Source of the DNA: Metridium senile
Taxonomy: Eukaryota; Cnidaria; Anthozoa; Actiniaria; Metridiidae
Length of the DNA: 64,000 nucleotides
Assembly (NCBI GenBank): GCA_949775045.1
Contig: OX459101.1
Coordinates: 14,692,942-14,756,941, forward strand
Direction: 5' to 3'
Shown here: one piece after another, positions 30,701-45,600 of the stretch
Layout of the letters: each line of letters starts with the position of its first letter
How positions within the stretch are numbered: position 1 is the first letter of the stretch
Program-made: the position numbers and the translations under genes
Notes under the pieces: generated by a model
The model's database searches: none
What the model saw: the letters and a program-made list of their open reading frames with translations, nothing else
Told to the model about the DNA's origin: nothing

Positions 30701-33630
30701 GTTTGTTGATGCCATTCTAATCTATAACTTGATGTATTCAATTAAAATTGACTAATTGACTACAGGTCGCGGTAAATTAAGGAATGTACACATTATCAAA
30801 GAATTGAAGCTAGTTGACACACAAATTCCACGGGCTTTATTCAAATTGTAGAGAATGTACTTACATCGCGTCTGAGGTTGTTTGATTCGTACAGTGGAAC
30901 CCCGCCTTACAGCCACCCGCTTAATACGGCCACCCTGTTATTGCGGCCATTTTTTTAGGTCCCGACGAAATGCATGCCCATACATTTTCTATAAAATTTA
31001 CCCGCTTAATACGGCCACCCCATTAATACGGCCACTTTGGGCTGTGCCTTGATTAACAGGGTTCCACTGTATAAAAATGTACCAACAATTTTGAGCATCA
31101 TTGTTGACGCATAAAACCTCATACCAATATCAAATCCGCTCGAAGAAAGAGAAAATACTGAAATGTAAACAACAATGTGTCTTTAGATTCAGAGGAAGAA
31201 AGATTAGAAGATCCAGAAATCGAGGAAATTGCAAATAGAGGTACGTAAGTGCTAGTATAGTAATAAGCATTAAGCAAATGGATTATCCAAATTACTTTAT
31301 TTCATATGGACTGCATGGAATGTCCCAATCGAAAAAAAAGGAAAAAATAATGGTCAGTGGTGGATCAAGGGTTTTAGAAAGGTGGTTTCACACATAGAGG
31401 ACTGGGGGAGAGTAGCCACATAATAATCAAGAGAAAAGAGTTTCCACTATATTGGCGGGAGAGACTTAAAACGGCTGCGGGAAGACAAAATGCGTATTTG
31501 TACAGGCTAAGCCTCGATTTGTTGTGAAAGCATTCACAAAATTCCAAGCAGGACACGGAGAAATGCTATCGCTAGACAATAGAAAACACCTTTGCACTTT
31601 CGCTGTATGGAGGATTTCTCTCGCGCCTTTATAAAAACAGTACAGAGCCCCTCCCAGGGGGGGGGGGGGGGGGGGGGGTTGCATGCACCAATGATCCTTT
31701 GATCTTTTTGCATTTTCCCAATAAGTAAAATAACTGTCTCCCTAACACGTTTTTACCTTATGTTCCCATAATTCAAAAATACTATTGTTTTATCATATTT
31801 TGGTCCCTTGTGTCCTTAAAATAAATGATTCCTAAAACCCCTGGGAAGAGCTCAGTACAACGGTGCTAGATATCACGAAACTGGTGTAATGAAATAATTT
31901 TTTTTGTTAGCCGTTTTCCCTTCACTCAGACCCAATACCCGCATACATGCTTATACTTCTATTTCAAAAATCGATGTCGCAACCGAAGCTACGGTTCACA
32001 CTATAAAGCCTGCAAAGGATGTCGGTAATATGGACTTAATTTGTGTGATTTATTGCACGTTTTTTAAAGAAATATTTATATTTGTATCTAACACAACAAC
32101 AGCTTGTTATGGTCATATAACACAAACACTTACAACAAAAATATGCTATGAATAAATCGATAGCAAGAGAAGAAATACCGGCATCTTTTGCAGGCTTCAG
32201 AGTGAGGACTGGATTTGTTTGCGACAACGATTTTTGAAATAGGTGTATACGACAGGACAGCGGTTGTACCTAGATCATTCCGTCTAGAAGGACTTCCGAG
32301 AAGTATTCTGAATTCGGAAATTGTTCGGAAAGTGTTCGGGAATACGATTTTGAATGAAACAGAACAGAAAAACAGAGAACAATAAAGTTTTACCTGTTCC
32401 TGATATGTATATGGTTATCACTACAATTATTATATTTAGTTATAACTTAATTATATTGTTTTTTTTTTTAGAGTATGAAACTACTCATGATCGAGTTCTT
32501 GCTGTCAATATGGCTCATTGGAGAAAAAGGGGATTGAACAAAACAGACGACAACGTGTTTGATAATATTGAATTAGACAATGAAGGTAAGTTATGGCCGA
32601 TAGAAAATTAAAGTCAAAATCGAAAATCGAAAAAGTCCAAAAGTGAAAGTAATTTAGGGCAATATTACTAAGCGAGGTTGACTTTTTGACCAATTTTCTT
32701 TGTCATCAACGCATATGGCTTTTTTTACAATCGATTTTGTCACTGTCACAAACCATTTTGACACAAAGCACAAAGCATTTTCGTATTCTACGTTTCTTTG
32801 ACATTTTGTCTTCAGGAAATTTGCCTGCAAGCTGCCAAAAAAAAAAAAAGAAAAAAAAAAAAAACACCTACCGCTTTCGGCCACGATAGTAATTAGAGTT
32901 TCGAATTAATATTGAAAAATGCTAAATGTGCTGTGAAAGGTTGTTATTACCAAGTTATTTTTCTAATGCTTTGATTTGGAGGTCAAGGTAATTATGGCGG
33001 GGATAAGAATATTCCGCTCTCGTATAGTCACAGGGAACCCTAATCCATCAATAATTGTTTAAAATCACGAACAAAATCGCGCGAATGCAATAACTCGCCG
33101 CTTGGGCTTCCTGTGTTGACTAGCGCTCTTTTTTATTGTTGGGTTTCCTGTGGCCGAACAAGTGTCCTTGCATTGCAAATTGTCCACCCATTGTTATGAT
33201 ATAAATATGTGAAATATTACTAGAAATCTAGAAAGCTTCTCCCACAGCTACCGGTACAAGATTACCACAAGAAGCCCAATAACGGTTTTTATCAACAAGC
33301 AGTTTTCATCAATCATGCGCGCGACTAAAAAATCAATAAAACACTATGTATTATTTCATTTATCTACATTGTAGATTGATTAGCTAGGAGTCCTTGTGGT
33401 ATAGTAAATAAAACAAACGTCTAATTAGTGCATTACACGATTAAACTGCCAACATTTGGTTATTTCAGGGTTTAAGGTACCCTTTTACCAAGGCGATATC
33501 ATAAATGATGAGGATCTCGAGGAATATCTACATAAACCTGTCCGATCAAGAACAAAGAGAAATGCTATAAAGTCTAGATCGAGATTATGGACATCTAGAG
33601 TCATTCCTTACGAAGTGCCTGGTTATATGT
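27704..33630 (+). CDS. Astacin exons 1-4: signal peptide and propeptide
   Basis: The ATG opens a classic signal peptide (hydrophobic core [12 protein letters not shown]). Acidic propeptide exons follow at 31187-31240, 32472-32585 and 33469-33630. A basic stretch containing R-T-K-R at 120-123 just before the mature astacin start ([13 protein letters not shown]) fits activation by a furin-like protease. The true donor at 33631 is 15 bp from a (CCAA)n array. Reading through it produces a long but artificial NQPT-repeat frame. Confidence 0.88.
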
Positions 33631-36600
33631 GTAAGTGTGACCTGAACCAACCAACCAACCAACCAACCAACCAACCAACCAACCAACCAACCAACCAACC
33701 AACCAACCAACCAACCAACCAACCAACCAACCAACCAACCAACCAACCAACCAACCAACCAACCAACCAACCAACCAACCAACCAACCAACCAACCAACC
33801 AACCAACCAACCAACCAACCAACCAACCAACCAACAATCACGCAACTAACGTAGCAACCAGCTATCTGACCGAATGACCGACTAAAAATTCGACTGATCG
33901 ACCGACCGACCTATCAACCAATTAATCATCTAACAAGCCAACTGCCTGACTGATCGACCGACCTATCAACCAATTAATTATCTAACAAGCCAACTGATCG
34001 ACCGACCGACCTATCAACCAATTAATCATCTAACAAGCCAACTGCCTGACTGATCGATCGACCTATCAACCAATTAATTATCTAACAAGCCAACTGACCG
34101 ACCGACCGACCTATTAACCAATTAATTATCTAACAAGCCAACTGACCGACCGACCGACCTATCAACCAATTAATCATCTAACAAGCCAACTGACTAACCA
34201 ATCGACTGACCAACAAATACTATTTTTAAACGTTAAAACGTTCTATTTCAGCTCACATAAGAAAGAACGTCATGATTGCAATAGCAAACTTCCAGAAACA
34301 CACATGTCTTCGATTTGTCCAATATCAACCTGGTAGGCACAAAAACTGGATTACATTTGGCCAGCGCGATGGGTAAGTTACACATGATTTAATAACCTGC
34401 ACGCATTTGGAGACTAATGTTGAAATGTAGTTAAAAAAATTGTTGAATCCCGCCCGGTCCAATGCTCAGAGTCTTAAAATAATTATAGAGAAGGTGCTGC
34501 CTGTTGTAGTTTCATTTGCAAATGGTTAGACCTTCACGTCTTCTCGCATAAGGACGTAAAACCGGAGGTCCCGTCTGTCTTTACTCTAATCCTATATAAG
34601 GTGGACATTAAATATCCTGTTGTGCTGTTAATAATAGGGGATCGGATTGCCTCCTTGTACAACAGTCAGGATTCGGAGGCATTATAACTAACCACACTCA
34701 TGACTGTAAACTGAAAGTTTATAACAGTACGATACTTCCTCAAGAAATTTCAAGTTAAAACTTATGCAAATCAGGATATACAACAGGCTATAGTGTTGTA
34801 TCAGATGTACAACACTCGTCATAGTCAAGATTTCTTTTGTAAATTGATCATTAATTATTCATGAGTTTTGTTTACGAATAAACAATTTAGTCGTGTTAGG
34901 TGTAGAGAATGCGAGTGTTTCAACAGGGGATCCAAACACCGAAAAACTGTTGAAAGCACGAGAACCGATGGAAAGTTTACGTCAAAGACCCATTTTAATG
35001 TTATCAAGTTGGCTAGAATTCAAGTTCGTTAGCATTCCTTTGAATAATTATTAATTTGTTGGAGAAGCCGGATCAAAAACGAATACTTCGTGTTCCATCA
35101 GGGAACTACAAACACCTCGAAACAATCAGTTTCTCGGTGTTTGGAACCCCCGATGAAAAACTCCCATTCCTTTCTGATCTAGAACATATAACATTGTCGG
35201 TTGTCTTGCAGGTGTTCGTCTAAGATCGGTAAGTTACACTATATGCCAGGTAAACAGATTGTTTCCATTGGGTCCGGATGTAACAAACCTGGTACCATCA
35301 TCCACGAAATGCTTCATGCAATCGGTGAGTCACATGTTAGCTCTATCACTTTTACGTTTGCATGTGTTTGGAGATTATTTGTATAACATGACAGTTGAAT
35401 CTCTCGTTAGCGGCCACCCTGGGACCAGGAGAAAGTGGTAGCTTACGGGAATCGTAACACAGGAAGCTCAAACAATGAGAACCATACCACAGGAAGCCCA
35501 AACCATGTGTAACTTGTAACAAGCCAAGACACATGCCAAAAAATTATCAAAGGTTTAAAATATTATTGTATCCAGACTCATTCTGTGGATTTTTCCGCCA
35601 CTTGTCATTTCTCTTTAAATTATGAAGATGTTTTAGGTAAGATGTTTTTAAACCACTTAAAAGTGTTTACCACTGAAAGGTCCCAGTGGCTAATAACTCT
35701 GGTGTGGTCACCTACGAGAGAGAACAAAGAATAAAAAAGCCCAAATCTTAAACCCTAAAGGGCCTAGCTTAAACGTCGCATTTCACATGTGCCGAATCTA
35801 ACGCAGATGAAATTGAAACAATAAGTTTTGCTCATTTTTAATAGGTTTGGCACATGTGAGATGCGACGTTTGACTAGGCCTATATCAGTGCCAGCTCACA
35901 GTTCGTTTCTCTTCGATGCAAAGTCGCGGCTACCTTTTAAAATGTCACAGAGAACAGTGACAGGGACTATTTAAAAGCAATCGATATTATGTTTTGCAGG
36001 ATTTTTCCATGAACAGGCTCGCGCAGACCGAGACAAATTTGTGGAAATCAAATGGGAAAATATTAAATCAGGTATGAATTGATAAATAGAAAATCAAGCT
36101 TTGATTAAATAATAATAATAATAAGTCCTTATTCAAACGATAAAAAAACATATCGAAAGTTACGTCAGAGAATAATAATAACTAGTAATAATATAATAAG
36201 TTCAATAAAATTAGTATGTTATACAAGAATGAGTTATGATAATGCCGTATATATTATAATTTAGAATTTAAGATTCGTATAGTTGAATGCTCGTCTATTT
36301 ACAAAACTGTTTTTTAAAGTCTTTAAACACTCCGTGTTCACTAATGGAATTTGGCATGTTTTTCTTCGAAGCCTATACTTTTTTACAGTTGGCATGATGG
36401 AGTATAAAGGATGATGTTCATCCCCACTAATCTTGGCATAAAGCCGTCTGCATGTCAGACTTGTCTAGTAGATCGTGAATGCTTAATTGTTCTGAAATAT
36501 AACGTCTTTTGTAACATCTTTTTAAAAAACAGTTCTTCTTCTCAATTAAGGTGTTGTGATATTATTTGTGGTCAACACTAGTTAAAAGTATTTCTTGTTG

Positions 36601-39600
36601 TTTTGTGACGTCATACTTCATCTATCTTCTCTGTATTTAGGCTTTGCAGATCAATTTGATAAGTATACTTGGAAGACGATTGATAACTTGGGACAACTCT
36701 ATGACACCAAATCCATCATGCACTACGGCCGTCATGCCTTTAGCAAGAACGGGCAACCTACAATTGTTGCCATTGGGGACAAAAATAAAAAATTGGGCAA
36801 CCGAGCGGACAGACTGAGCGACGGAGATATCATTGAGATAAATGCTTTGTACGATTGCAAAGGTACTGTAATGATGATTTTTCTTGGAGCAAATCGTTTC
36901 AACGCTTCTTGTTCTTCACTAGGGTTCACCAGTACGTACCAGGTGATTTCGCGCGCGCACTTCCGGCTAGTATAAGCCAATGAGAAGCATTTTTGTCGCA
37001 TCGCCAACAGTTCCAAAATGGCGTCGTTCGAGAGAGTTGCTACCCGTGTTAACCCTCTATAAATACATCCTTAACATAACTTAGCATTACAACATTTTAT
37101 CTAACGTGGACAACAAAAGCCCGCTGCTGTAGAAAAAATTAAAAACAAAACGCAAATGCCTAAAAGTAACAGAAATCGCTGCTGTCTCGAGGCGCCATTT
37201 TGGAAATATCGTTTTGACAAACAATCCTTAAAGCTTCGAAGCGAGATCAACTGGTAGCTTAGTGGTCAGAGTATTTAACTGTTAATCAAAAGTGGCTATC
37301 TTTTTGACAAAAATGTTGCCACGAATGTGACAAAGTCATTGTAGCACTGACTACACCCCGATCTCCCCATTCTCCTCTTGGAAATGTTGAGACGGAGTCA
37401 TTGTTTTTTTTTGCTCATGTGGGATTTTTAAACTTAAAACAAATAAAGTAGTCAATATGAGATACATTACTAAAATCGTGCCAACTACTTTTGACAAAGA
37501 TTGTAGTCCTTGCTCACTTTTAGGATTCACTTGTTGAAATTAAAGTGTCTGGCAAGCAACCAGAGCCGGTTGTACGTAGCATCAAATAATGTAATATCGT
37601 GCTTATATAGAGCATTTTATTTCCGTACTAATGCGCTTTACAAATAGTGAGGTGAACCAGACACCCAACGTGTGTTTGCAACCCCGGGGGTCCCTTTGTC
37701 CAAGTGGTAGAGGTGATCGGCGGAGATTTTTGAAACGACCCCTAAAAGGTACGCACAGATAAAAATAACTGATAAAGCCTACGGCTGTTCTTGACAGCCA
37801 AGCTAGCGCTTACATTTAGCAACAAAGCAGAGTAAAAATGACACTTACACGTGCGGAATCATGTTACGTAACTGATTTTTGAGCCAGAACCCTAAAAGGA
37901 CCCTAAAAGGTACGCACAGGAAATATTTTAACCCTAAAAGGTACGCCGATCACCCCTACCACTTGGACAAAGCCCCCCGAGGGTTTGCAACCTCAATGTT
38001 GCTCAAGGAAACAAAAAACCAAAACACAACGTGTATAAAAAACATTTTTTAGGCATGCATCTTGAGTTGATATGAGGAATTTCAAATCACAAGTTCCCTT
38101 TCGATCTCAAGATTCTGCTTTAGGCCTTTTTCAGTGACAACGTTGATTGAATTAGCTCTATTCCAAGTAGGATTAATCATTGATTGATTTTTTTTGTTAA
38201 ATAGTTACACAGTATGGCTGGACAAAGTGGTCTGAGTATACGCCATGTAACGATAAATGCTACAAATCACGAGAACGCTACTGTTATCACCCTGGCAACA
38301 GGAAATACTGTGGAGGAAAGGTCAATGCATATGGTATAGAGACAGATGACGTCAAATGCACTAAGTTGGAGTGTCTAGGTGAGTAATTTGTTCTTGGAAA
38401 TGAATTATATATTTGAATACAACTGTTATTAAGCGACGATTGTTTTTCTCTATTAATTGATATAAATATTTATTATATATATAACTAGAATTTCATACAA
38501 TAAATCTCTATTATAAAAATCTCTATGCTTTTTATTTCACTGGTGAAAAATGCAATACGACCAATCAGCGTCGCGTACAGCTTTTCACAGTGTAAAAATA
38601 TAACCAATCAAAATTTAGAGTTGACCAAACCAACCAATCATAAAACGAGCAATTGTGACATTTGAATGGCTTCCCGCCAAAACAAAATTGCGTTTTCTGT
38701 AGCTTTGTTGATGTGAACAAAATGGCGAGTCGTTTTGTGTCACTAGATGTGCCGGTAGATGAGTTTATTCAAAACCAAGAAAACATAAACACACTAAGCA
38801 AGACGAAGAGAGACCTGGCTTTATTGACTGAATATCTTGAAACATAAAATGTGCAGCAAAACCTGGAAGAAATCCAGCCAAGAGATTTAGACGAGCTGAT
38901 CTGCTTTTCTCGTTGAAGTAAGGAAGAAAGATGGGGATGAATACGAACCGACGACTTTAAGGTCGTTCATATCGAGCTTTGACCGTTACTTATACGAAAG
39001 AAAGACTACCCAACAACGATAATAGAAGGGCAAGGGCGCTCGAAGACTCGCTCGTTTTACACAAACAACTCGTGAATATAACCCCGTACGCCGCACTTTC
39101 TATGAAGTAATCTATATATATCGGGTGCATTGTGGGAACGAATACGCGCGAGATTTATATTATCTAAGCGTTTTCTAACACGTAGTGGTGTCATTTAGTC
39201 TTAAATATTCTTTTATTATATATAAATATGCTTAAATACTCGTAAATACACTTAAATACTTAAAATCTCGCGCGTATTCGATCCCACAATGCACCCGATA
39301 TATGTATATATGTATAATATATATAGAATTATCATAATTTGTGCAAAAGGCTGTATATATATATAGATTGTAGGTAGATTAAAGACAAGACATTATTTTT
39401 TTCTTGATGTCTTGTCGTTAATCTACCTATAATCTATAACGCTCTACATTTTTAATGTATCGAGCACTTTACTGTTAGAATAAACATATATATACATAAT
39501 TATATATATATTTGGGCAAACTTCAGAAAAGAGAATCCATGAAAAATTCCTTGAGGATGGTTAAAAAACCGAAATAGTTTGGAAATTATTAAGTCCCCCC

Positions 39601-42600
39601 CCCCTGAAACTTTCCAAAACATACACATTACAGTTATTTACTAAGAGTCTCCCTATGTCGATTGGGTCATGTTCCGGCAAGTAATGGTTTCTCCTCCGTG
39701 TACCAGACGCAGTCTACGTTATTTCATTCAAACAACAAAAGACTCTTAAGGACATTCCGTAGTAATAGATTTTGACATAACTTTTTATTGAAACTTTGTA
39801 CAGTTATACTTTAAGACATGGGCATTTCAAAAATGAAATAAAAAAGGGGGGTCACCGTGTTGGTTTTGGCACTAGATCACGTCAAAGTTACTCATTTTGA
39901 CGGCGCGCGAGAGTAATATTTCGATGTATAAAATGAGAAAGAAAGGCTATTAATGGCACTCTTTTTTGATATTAGTATTGAAATATTAGGTTTAATTACA
40001 TCTTAGCATCCCAAGTCTTCATTCACACACAATACTTGGATAGTAAAGTGGACTTGTTAAAAGAAAATAGCGATAATGCAATACACGAGCGTATTGATCT
40101 CGAACACCTGGATGACAGAATATTACCACAATTCTGAAATATCTCGAAATCTGGACATAAATATTTATTCAAACTCGGATATGTGTTTGCAAACCTGTAT
40201 ACCATTAGTTTAACACCATAAAAAAGATAGGTCACCGTATTCGTTTTGGCGCTATGGCACTTTGAATGTACGAATTGTGATCTTTTAGTAATACCGACAT
40301 AGCGCGCGCAAGGTGCTCGAGCTGTAGCGCGCGCTCTCGCTGGTCAAAATTGTGCGCAGTAGAGCGTGCGCAATGCAAAACTACGGAATGTCCTTAAAAC
40401 AATAAAACGAAGCTTGCAAGGATATGATATGCTTCCAGTACACAAAGAAGGGGCCCTTGCAATTCATGACGTTCACGTTATAGGCTCTCTGATCTTGAGC
40501 TATGGACATTATCATCTCATCTGGATTGAATCATTATATTACTAAATAAATCAAAGATGTTTGTAGTATTTATACATTCGTACTTACTAATATAAAGGTA
40601 ATATAAAATAAATTTGTAACAACGTAAAGAATGTAAGCTCAACTTTATCGATACTTCCATGCTTTAGCCCTTCGTCGGAGTAAAAACGGCAAGAGCTCGA
40701 AACGTCAGTAAAGTTTATTTTATACGTTGTTACAAGTTTTATTCTATCACATATCGTTTATATCAAATATCGACGCAGCCTATACTAGTTTACTTGCTAG
40801 TTTCCATATAATAATATTTGTGTCTCATTCATCAGGTCGTAATTCTGTCAGTGGTAATTGGGGTCATTGGAGTAGTTGGTCTGTCTGCACTGCCAAGTGT
40901 GACGATGGCGCACATTCACGTGTTAGACAATGTAATAATCCTGCACCTTCCAAATACGGAAAACAATGCCCTGGGACGGCCAAAGAAGAAGCCATATGCA
41001 CTGTTAGAAGATGTAGCCCTGGTTAGTAATAATAATAATATATCAATTTACAGGACCGTAGTGGGGTAAGGGCCAGGCCAATTTTAAGCTAAATTAAAAT
41101 ATCAGAAAACACCCCAAATGCGGTGTTTTAATTAATACCATAATAGTTGATGAAGCAGCGAATATTTCAGAAAAATAACAAGCTGTAGTTGTATTTGTTG
41201 GGCGGAGGACGATAACTTCGCTGTCCAAGAAGTGGATATAGAGATATAAACAACAGCAGATGAAGGGTTTCCTAGTCTCATCAACCTCAACATCCATCTA
41301 GTGATTTTTGGTGGTACGATAAAGGTTTTGTAATTCGTACCCACCCCATATATATATTTATAATGATATATACTGCTACGGGCCTGATTGAAGCGTAAAC
41401 TACTCCTTAGGGATTCCTTTGATGACGCGATAGGGATTCCTGTGTTGAGGTATTTGGCATAGAAGAACTATGGTAGTGTTTAATATGGTTTCAGCGCACT
41501 GAATATTAGAGCAAAAACTTTAAAACCATGAAATAGAAACAAAATACTTACTCAACCAGAAACATCGAATATAAAAGGAAACAATACCTCATTACAACTT
41601 TACTTGTGATAGTGACTAACTGAATCACTAAATAAGAAAATATTACATATATAGAGTACAAACACTAAAAGTGTGCAATACTTTGTACTATTTACCACTA
41701 AATAGTGTTGATTAAACAATAGAGAACAAAATAATTTGCATAATTTAGCAGTATTTAGTGGTATTTATGTTGCACACTTTTAGTGTTTGTACTCTACAAT
41801 AGCATATACATATTAAATAATAGCAATTTTATTATATTTCATGGATGTAAACGATGATGTAAACGCTCTATCGGTTAAAAATCATGTTTTATATGCAACA
41901 AGGTCCCGAAGATACAGATTTTGATGACACGAGGAGACCTTTGGGAATGTGGCGAAACACACCCGGTGCACAAATAAACTGGAAAAGACACAAAGGATTT
42001 ACACAGACTATGAGCACAGGGCCTATGACAGACCATACAACTGGCAAAGGTATTGAGAATGATGACAATGATTATAATGATAATATATGATGATTATGAT
42101 GATACTGATGACAATGATAATGATTGTAGTGATACTGATGATGATGATGATGATGATACGTACTAGTGATAATGATATTGATCATGTTATGATGATGATA
42201 AAAGTGCTGATATTGAATACGCGTTGATGATAATTAGTACTAATAAAAATGATGATGGTGATGATACTAGTGATAATGATATTGATCATGCGATGATGAT
42301 GATAAAAGTGCTGATATTGAATACGCGTTGATGATAATAACAATCATACGGTGATGATGATAATACTACTAATAATGATGATGGTGATTCAGTGATAATA
42401 GTAATTATCATGATAATAGTAATAATGATAATGATAATAATAGTAAAGATGATGATGATGATAATAGTAATGATGATAATGATAATAATAGTAAAGATGA
42501 TAATGATAATAATAGTAAAGATGATGGTAATAATAATAGTAATGATGATAATGATAATAATAGTAAAGATGATAATGATAATAATAGTAATGATGATAAT

Positions 42601-45600
42601 GATAATAATAGTAAAGATGATGATGATAATAATAGTAAAGATGATGGTAATAATAATAGTAAAGATGATGATGATGATAATAATAGTAATGATGATAATG
42701 ATAATAATAGTAAAGATGATAATGATAATAATAGTAATGATGATAATGATAATAATAGTAAAGATGATGATGATAATAATAGTAAAGATGATGGTAATAA
42801 TAATAGTAAAGATGATGATGATGATAATAATAGTAAAGATGATAATGATAATAATAGTAAAGATGATGATGATGATAATAATAGTAATGATGATAATGAT
42901 AATAATAGTAAAGATGATGATGATGATAATAATAATAGTAAAGATGATGATGATGATAATAATAGTAATGATGATAATGATAATAATAGTAAAGATGATG
43001 ATGATGATAATAATAGTAATGATGATGATGATAATAATAATACTATTATTAATGATAATAATATTATTACAGCACAACGCGCCATACCGTTTCCACCAGA
43101 CAAACATTTTTGACACTTTTTTGTATGAGTCATCATAAAGGTGCCGACACACCATTTGATAGCGAGTTTGATTAAATAGAGGGAAATTTAGTAAAAGACA
43201 AAAGATTTCTTTGTCTTCTAAATTTCCCTCATGTTGTATGCATGAGGAAAATTCGGGTTTGTAAACCCCTCGGAAGACAAAATAATTCGAGGTGATCATG
43301 GTATCACTATAACAACAGCTATTTACGAGTATCATCATTATTGTTTGTTCCTGTAGGTTACTACCTGTACATCGAGTCATCAGGACGAAATATGAAAAAC
43401 AAAAAAGCAAAGCTGCTTAGTAAAGATCTAACGATAAAGCCAGGTGGACAATGCTTGAAGTTGTATTACATGTTGCACGGAAAAACAATAGGTTCTCTTG
43501 AGGTGAACTTGATTCGAAATGGGAGAAAACAAAAAACATTGTTTTTCAAGAAAGGCAATCAAGGTCTAAACTGGCTTTACGCTACAGCCTCGCTACAATA
43601 TCAGGAGGGAAAATACGAGGTGAGTAAAATATCTAGTGTAGTGTAGTGTAGTGTAGTGTAGTGTAGTGTAGTGTAGTGTAGTGTAGTGCAGTGCAGTGCA
43701 GTGCAGTGCAGTGCAGTGCAGTGCAGTGCAGTGCAGTGCAGTGCAGTGCAGTGCAGTGCAGTGCAGTGCAGTGCAGTGCAGTGCAGTGCAGTGCAGTGCA
43801 GTGCAGTGCAGTGCAGTGCAGTGCAGTGCAGTGCAGTGCAGTGCAGTGCAGTGCAGTGCAGTGCAGTGCAGTGCAGTGCAGTGCAGTGCAGTGCAGTGCA
43901 GTGCAGTGCAGTGCAGTGCAGTGCAGTGCAGTGCAGTGCAGTGCAGTGCAGTGCAGTGCAGTGCAGTGCAGTGCAGTGCAGTGCAGTGCAGTGTAGTGTA
44001 GTGTAGTGTAGTGTAGTGTAGTGTAGTGTAGTGTAGTGTAGTGTAGTGTACAGTGTGCTGTACACCAGCCAAACCAGCCACACGAGCCACACTACTTACA
44101 CCAGCCACACGAGCTACACTACTTATACCAGCCACACCACTTACACCAGCCACACCACTTACAATACCCACACCACCTACACCACCCACACCAACTACAT
44201 CACCCACACCAACTACACCACCCACACCACTAATGATGATGTGTTTCTGTTTAGATTGAGATCGTTGGAACCATTGGAGACAGTGGTTATTCAGATATCG
44301 CCATTGATGACGTTTATATTGACGACGGATTGTGCTGTAAGTTTTTCCTCTATTAAAGCCAGAGCCAATATAGTCCTAAAGTGAGGACGTCATAAAAATC
44401 ATATATTTGGTTACCATGCAGTTCAATCAAAAACGACTTTCATACACCAAATTTCACTAGAATCGTATCACTTTCACTTGTTTTAAACGTCTCAATGTAT
44501 ATTTAGCATGCAGACACAAGTGTCCTACTAATCGGGGAGACTTAGACTCACTAACTCTACGTGAAACACCTATTTACAAAAAGGTTGTCGGAGAGAATTG
44601 GCGACTGCACGACTGAAAGGAGCTTTGGGTACTCTGGTTTGACAAGTGAAATTAAATTCATGAAGTTTTAGAGCCTAAAAACACAAGGAAAATCCAAGCT
44701 CATTTTGTTTTTAAATTGCCATTTACGAATTATATCAAGGACCACAGTTCCTTTCGGTCGTGCAATCGCCAATAGCTGTTATTACAGTTATATGCAAATG
44801 ATTTCAAACAATTGATTCAAATCGAGGCTTTCAGGCAAACCTATTGTTTTCGCCCTAAAGCCTCGACTTCAACCCATTGTTCAAAATCATTTGCATATAA
44901 CTGTAATAACAGCTATTGCCAATCGCCAATCTCTCCGACAATCGTTTTTGAAATAGGCGTATATATTTGCACACAACTCGGCTCACTCGTTTATTTTTGC
45001 GGAGGGAGGAAACAAACACAGTTAAGCAAACCCAATTGTGTTTCCACAATTGAGCAAGGCTAACCAGTCAAGAACAATAGTTATTAAAATTGGACGCCAT
45101 CTATCGATTCGGTATACACCTATTTCAATTAACGTTGTCCATCTGGAATGGTTGATCTGAGACCGATAGGAATTGTGGGAGTTCATTAAATTTCAAATAC
45201 ATTGTTTTAATCACACTTGAATGATGCTGAATCATGTGAATTACAGATAACAGTATTTCAGAAGTAAACATTAATATTCAAGCGTGATTATGATAGTGCA
45301 TTTGCAGTTTAACAAGCTCCCACAATTCCTATCGGTCTCAGATCAACCATTCCAGATAATCAACGTTAATTGAAATAGGTGTATGCCTAATTTAAAAAAG
45401 GTTGTCGGGTCGAACGGCGATTGGTGTTGGCGATTGCACGACCTAAAGGAACTATGGGTAATACGAATTCCTTCTTATTCGTTTCTAAATTACCCAAACA
45501 ATACTTCCACCGTTCAGCGAGACCTTCGAGACACCCATCTAAGTTCATCGCTGAACTGTGGTTTGGTAATTTAGAATGGAATAAGAAGAAATTGGTATTA

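Noticed and set aside
33456..33854. 132-codon frame ending in NQPT repeats
   Set aside because: It is the astacin propeptide exon read through its donor into the (CCAA)n intron array; exon 5 joins in phase at 34252.
42286..43410. 374-codon Ile-rich minus-strand frame and overlapping plus-strand frame
   Set aside because: Low-complexity translation of the GAT/AAT minisatellite; it lies antisense across a MAM intron and exon.
43593..44225. 210-codon frame with [10 protein letters not shown] repeats
   Set aside because: Pentamer microsatellite; a 5-bp repeat stays open in some frames by chance.
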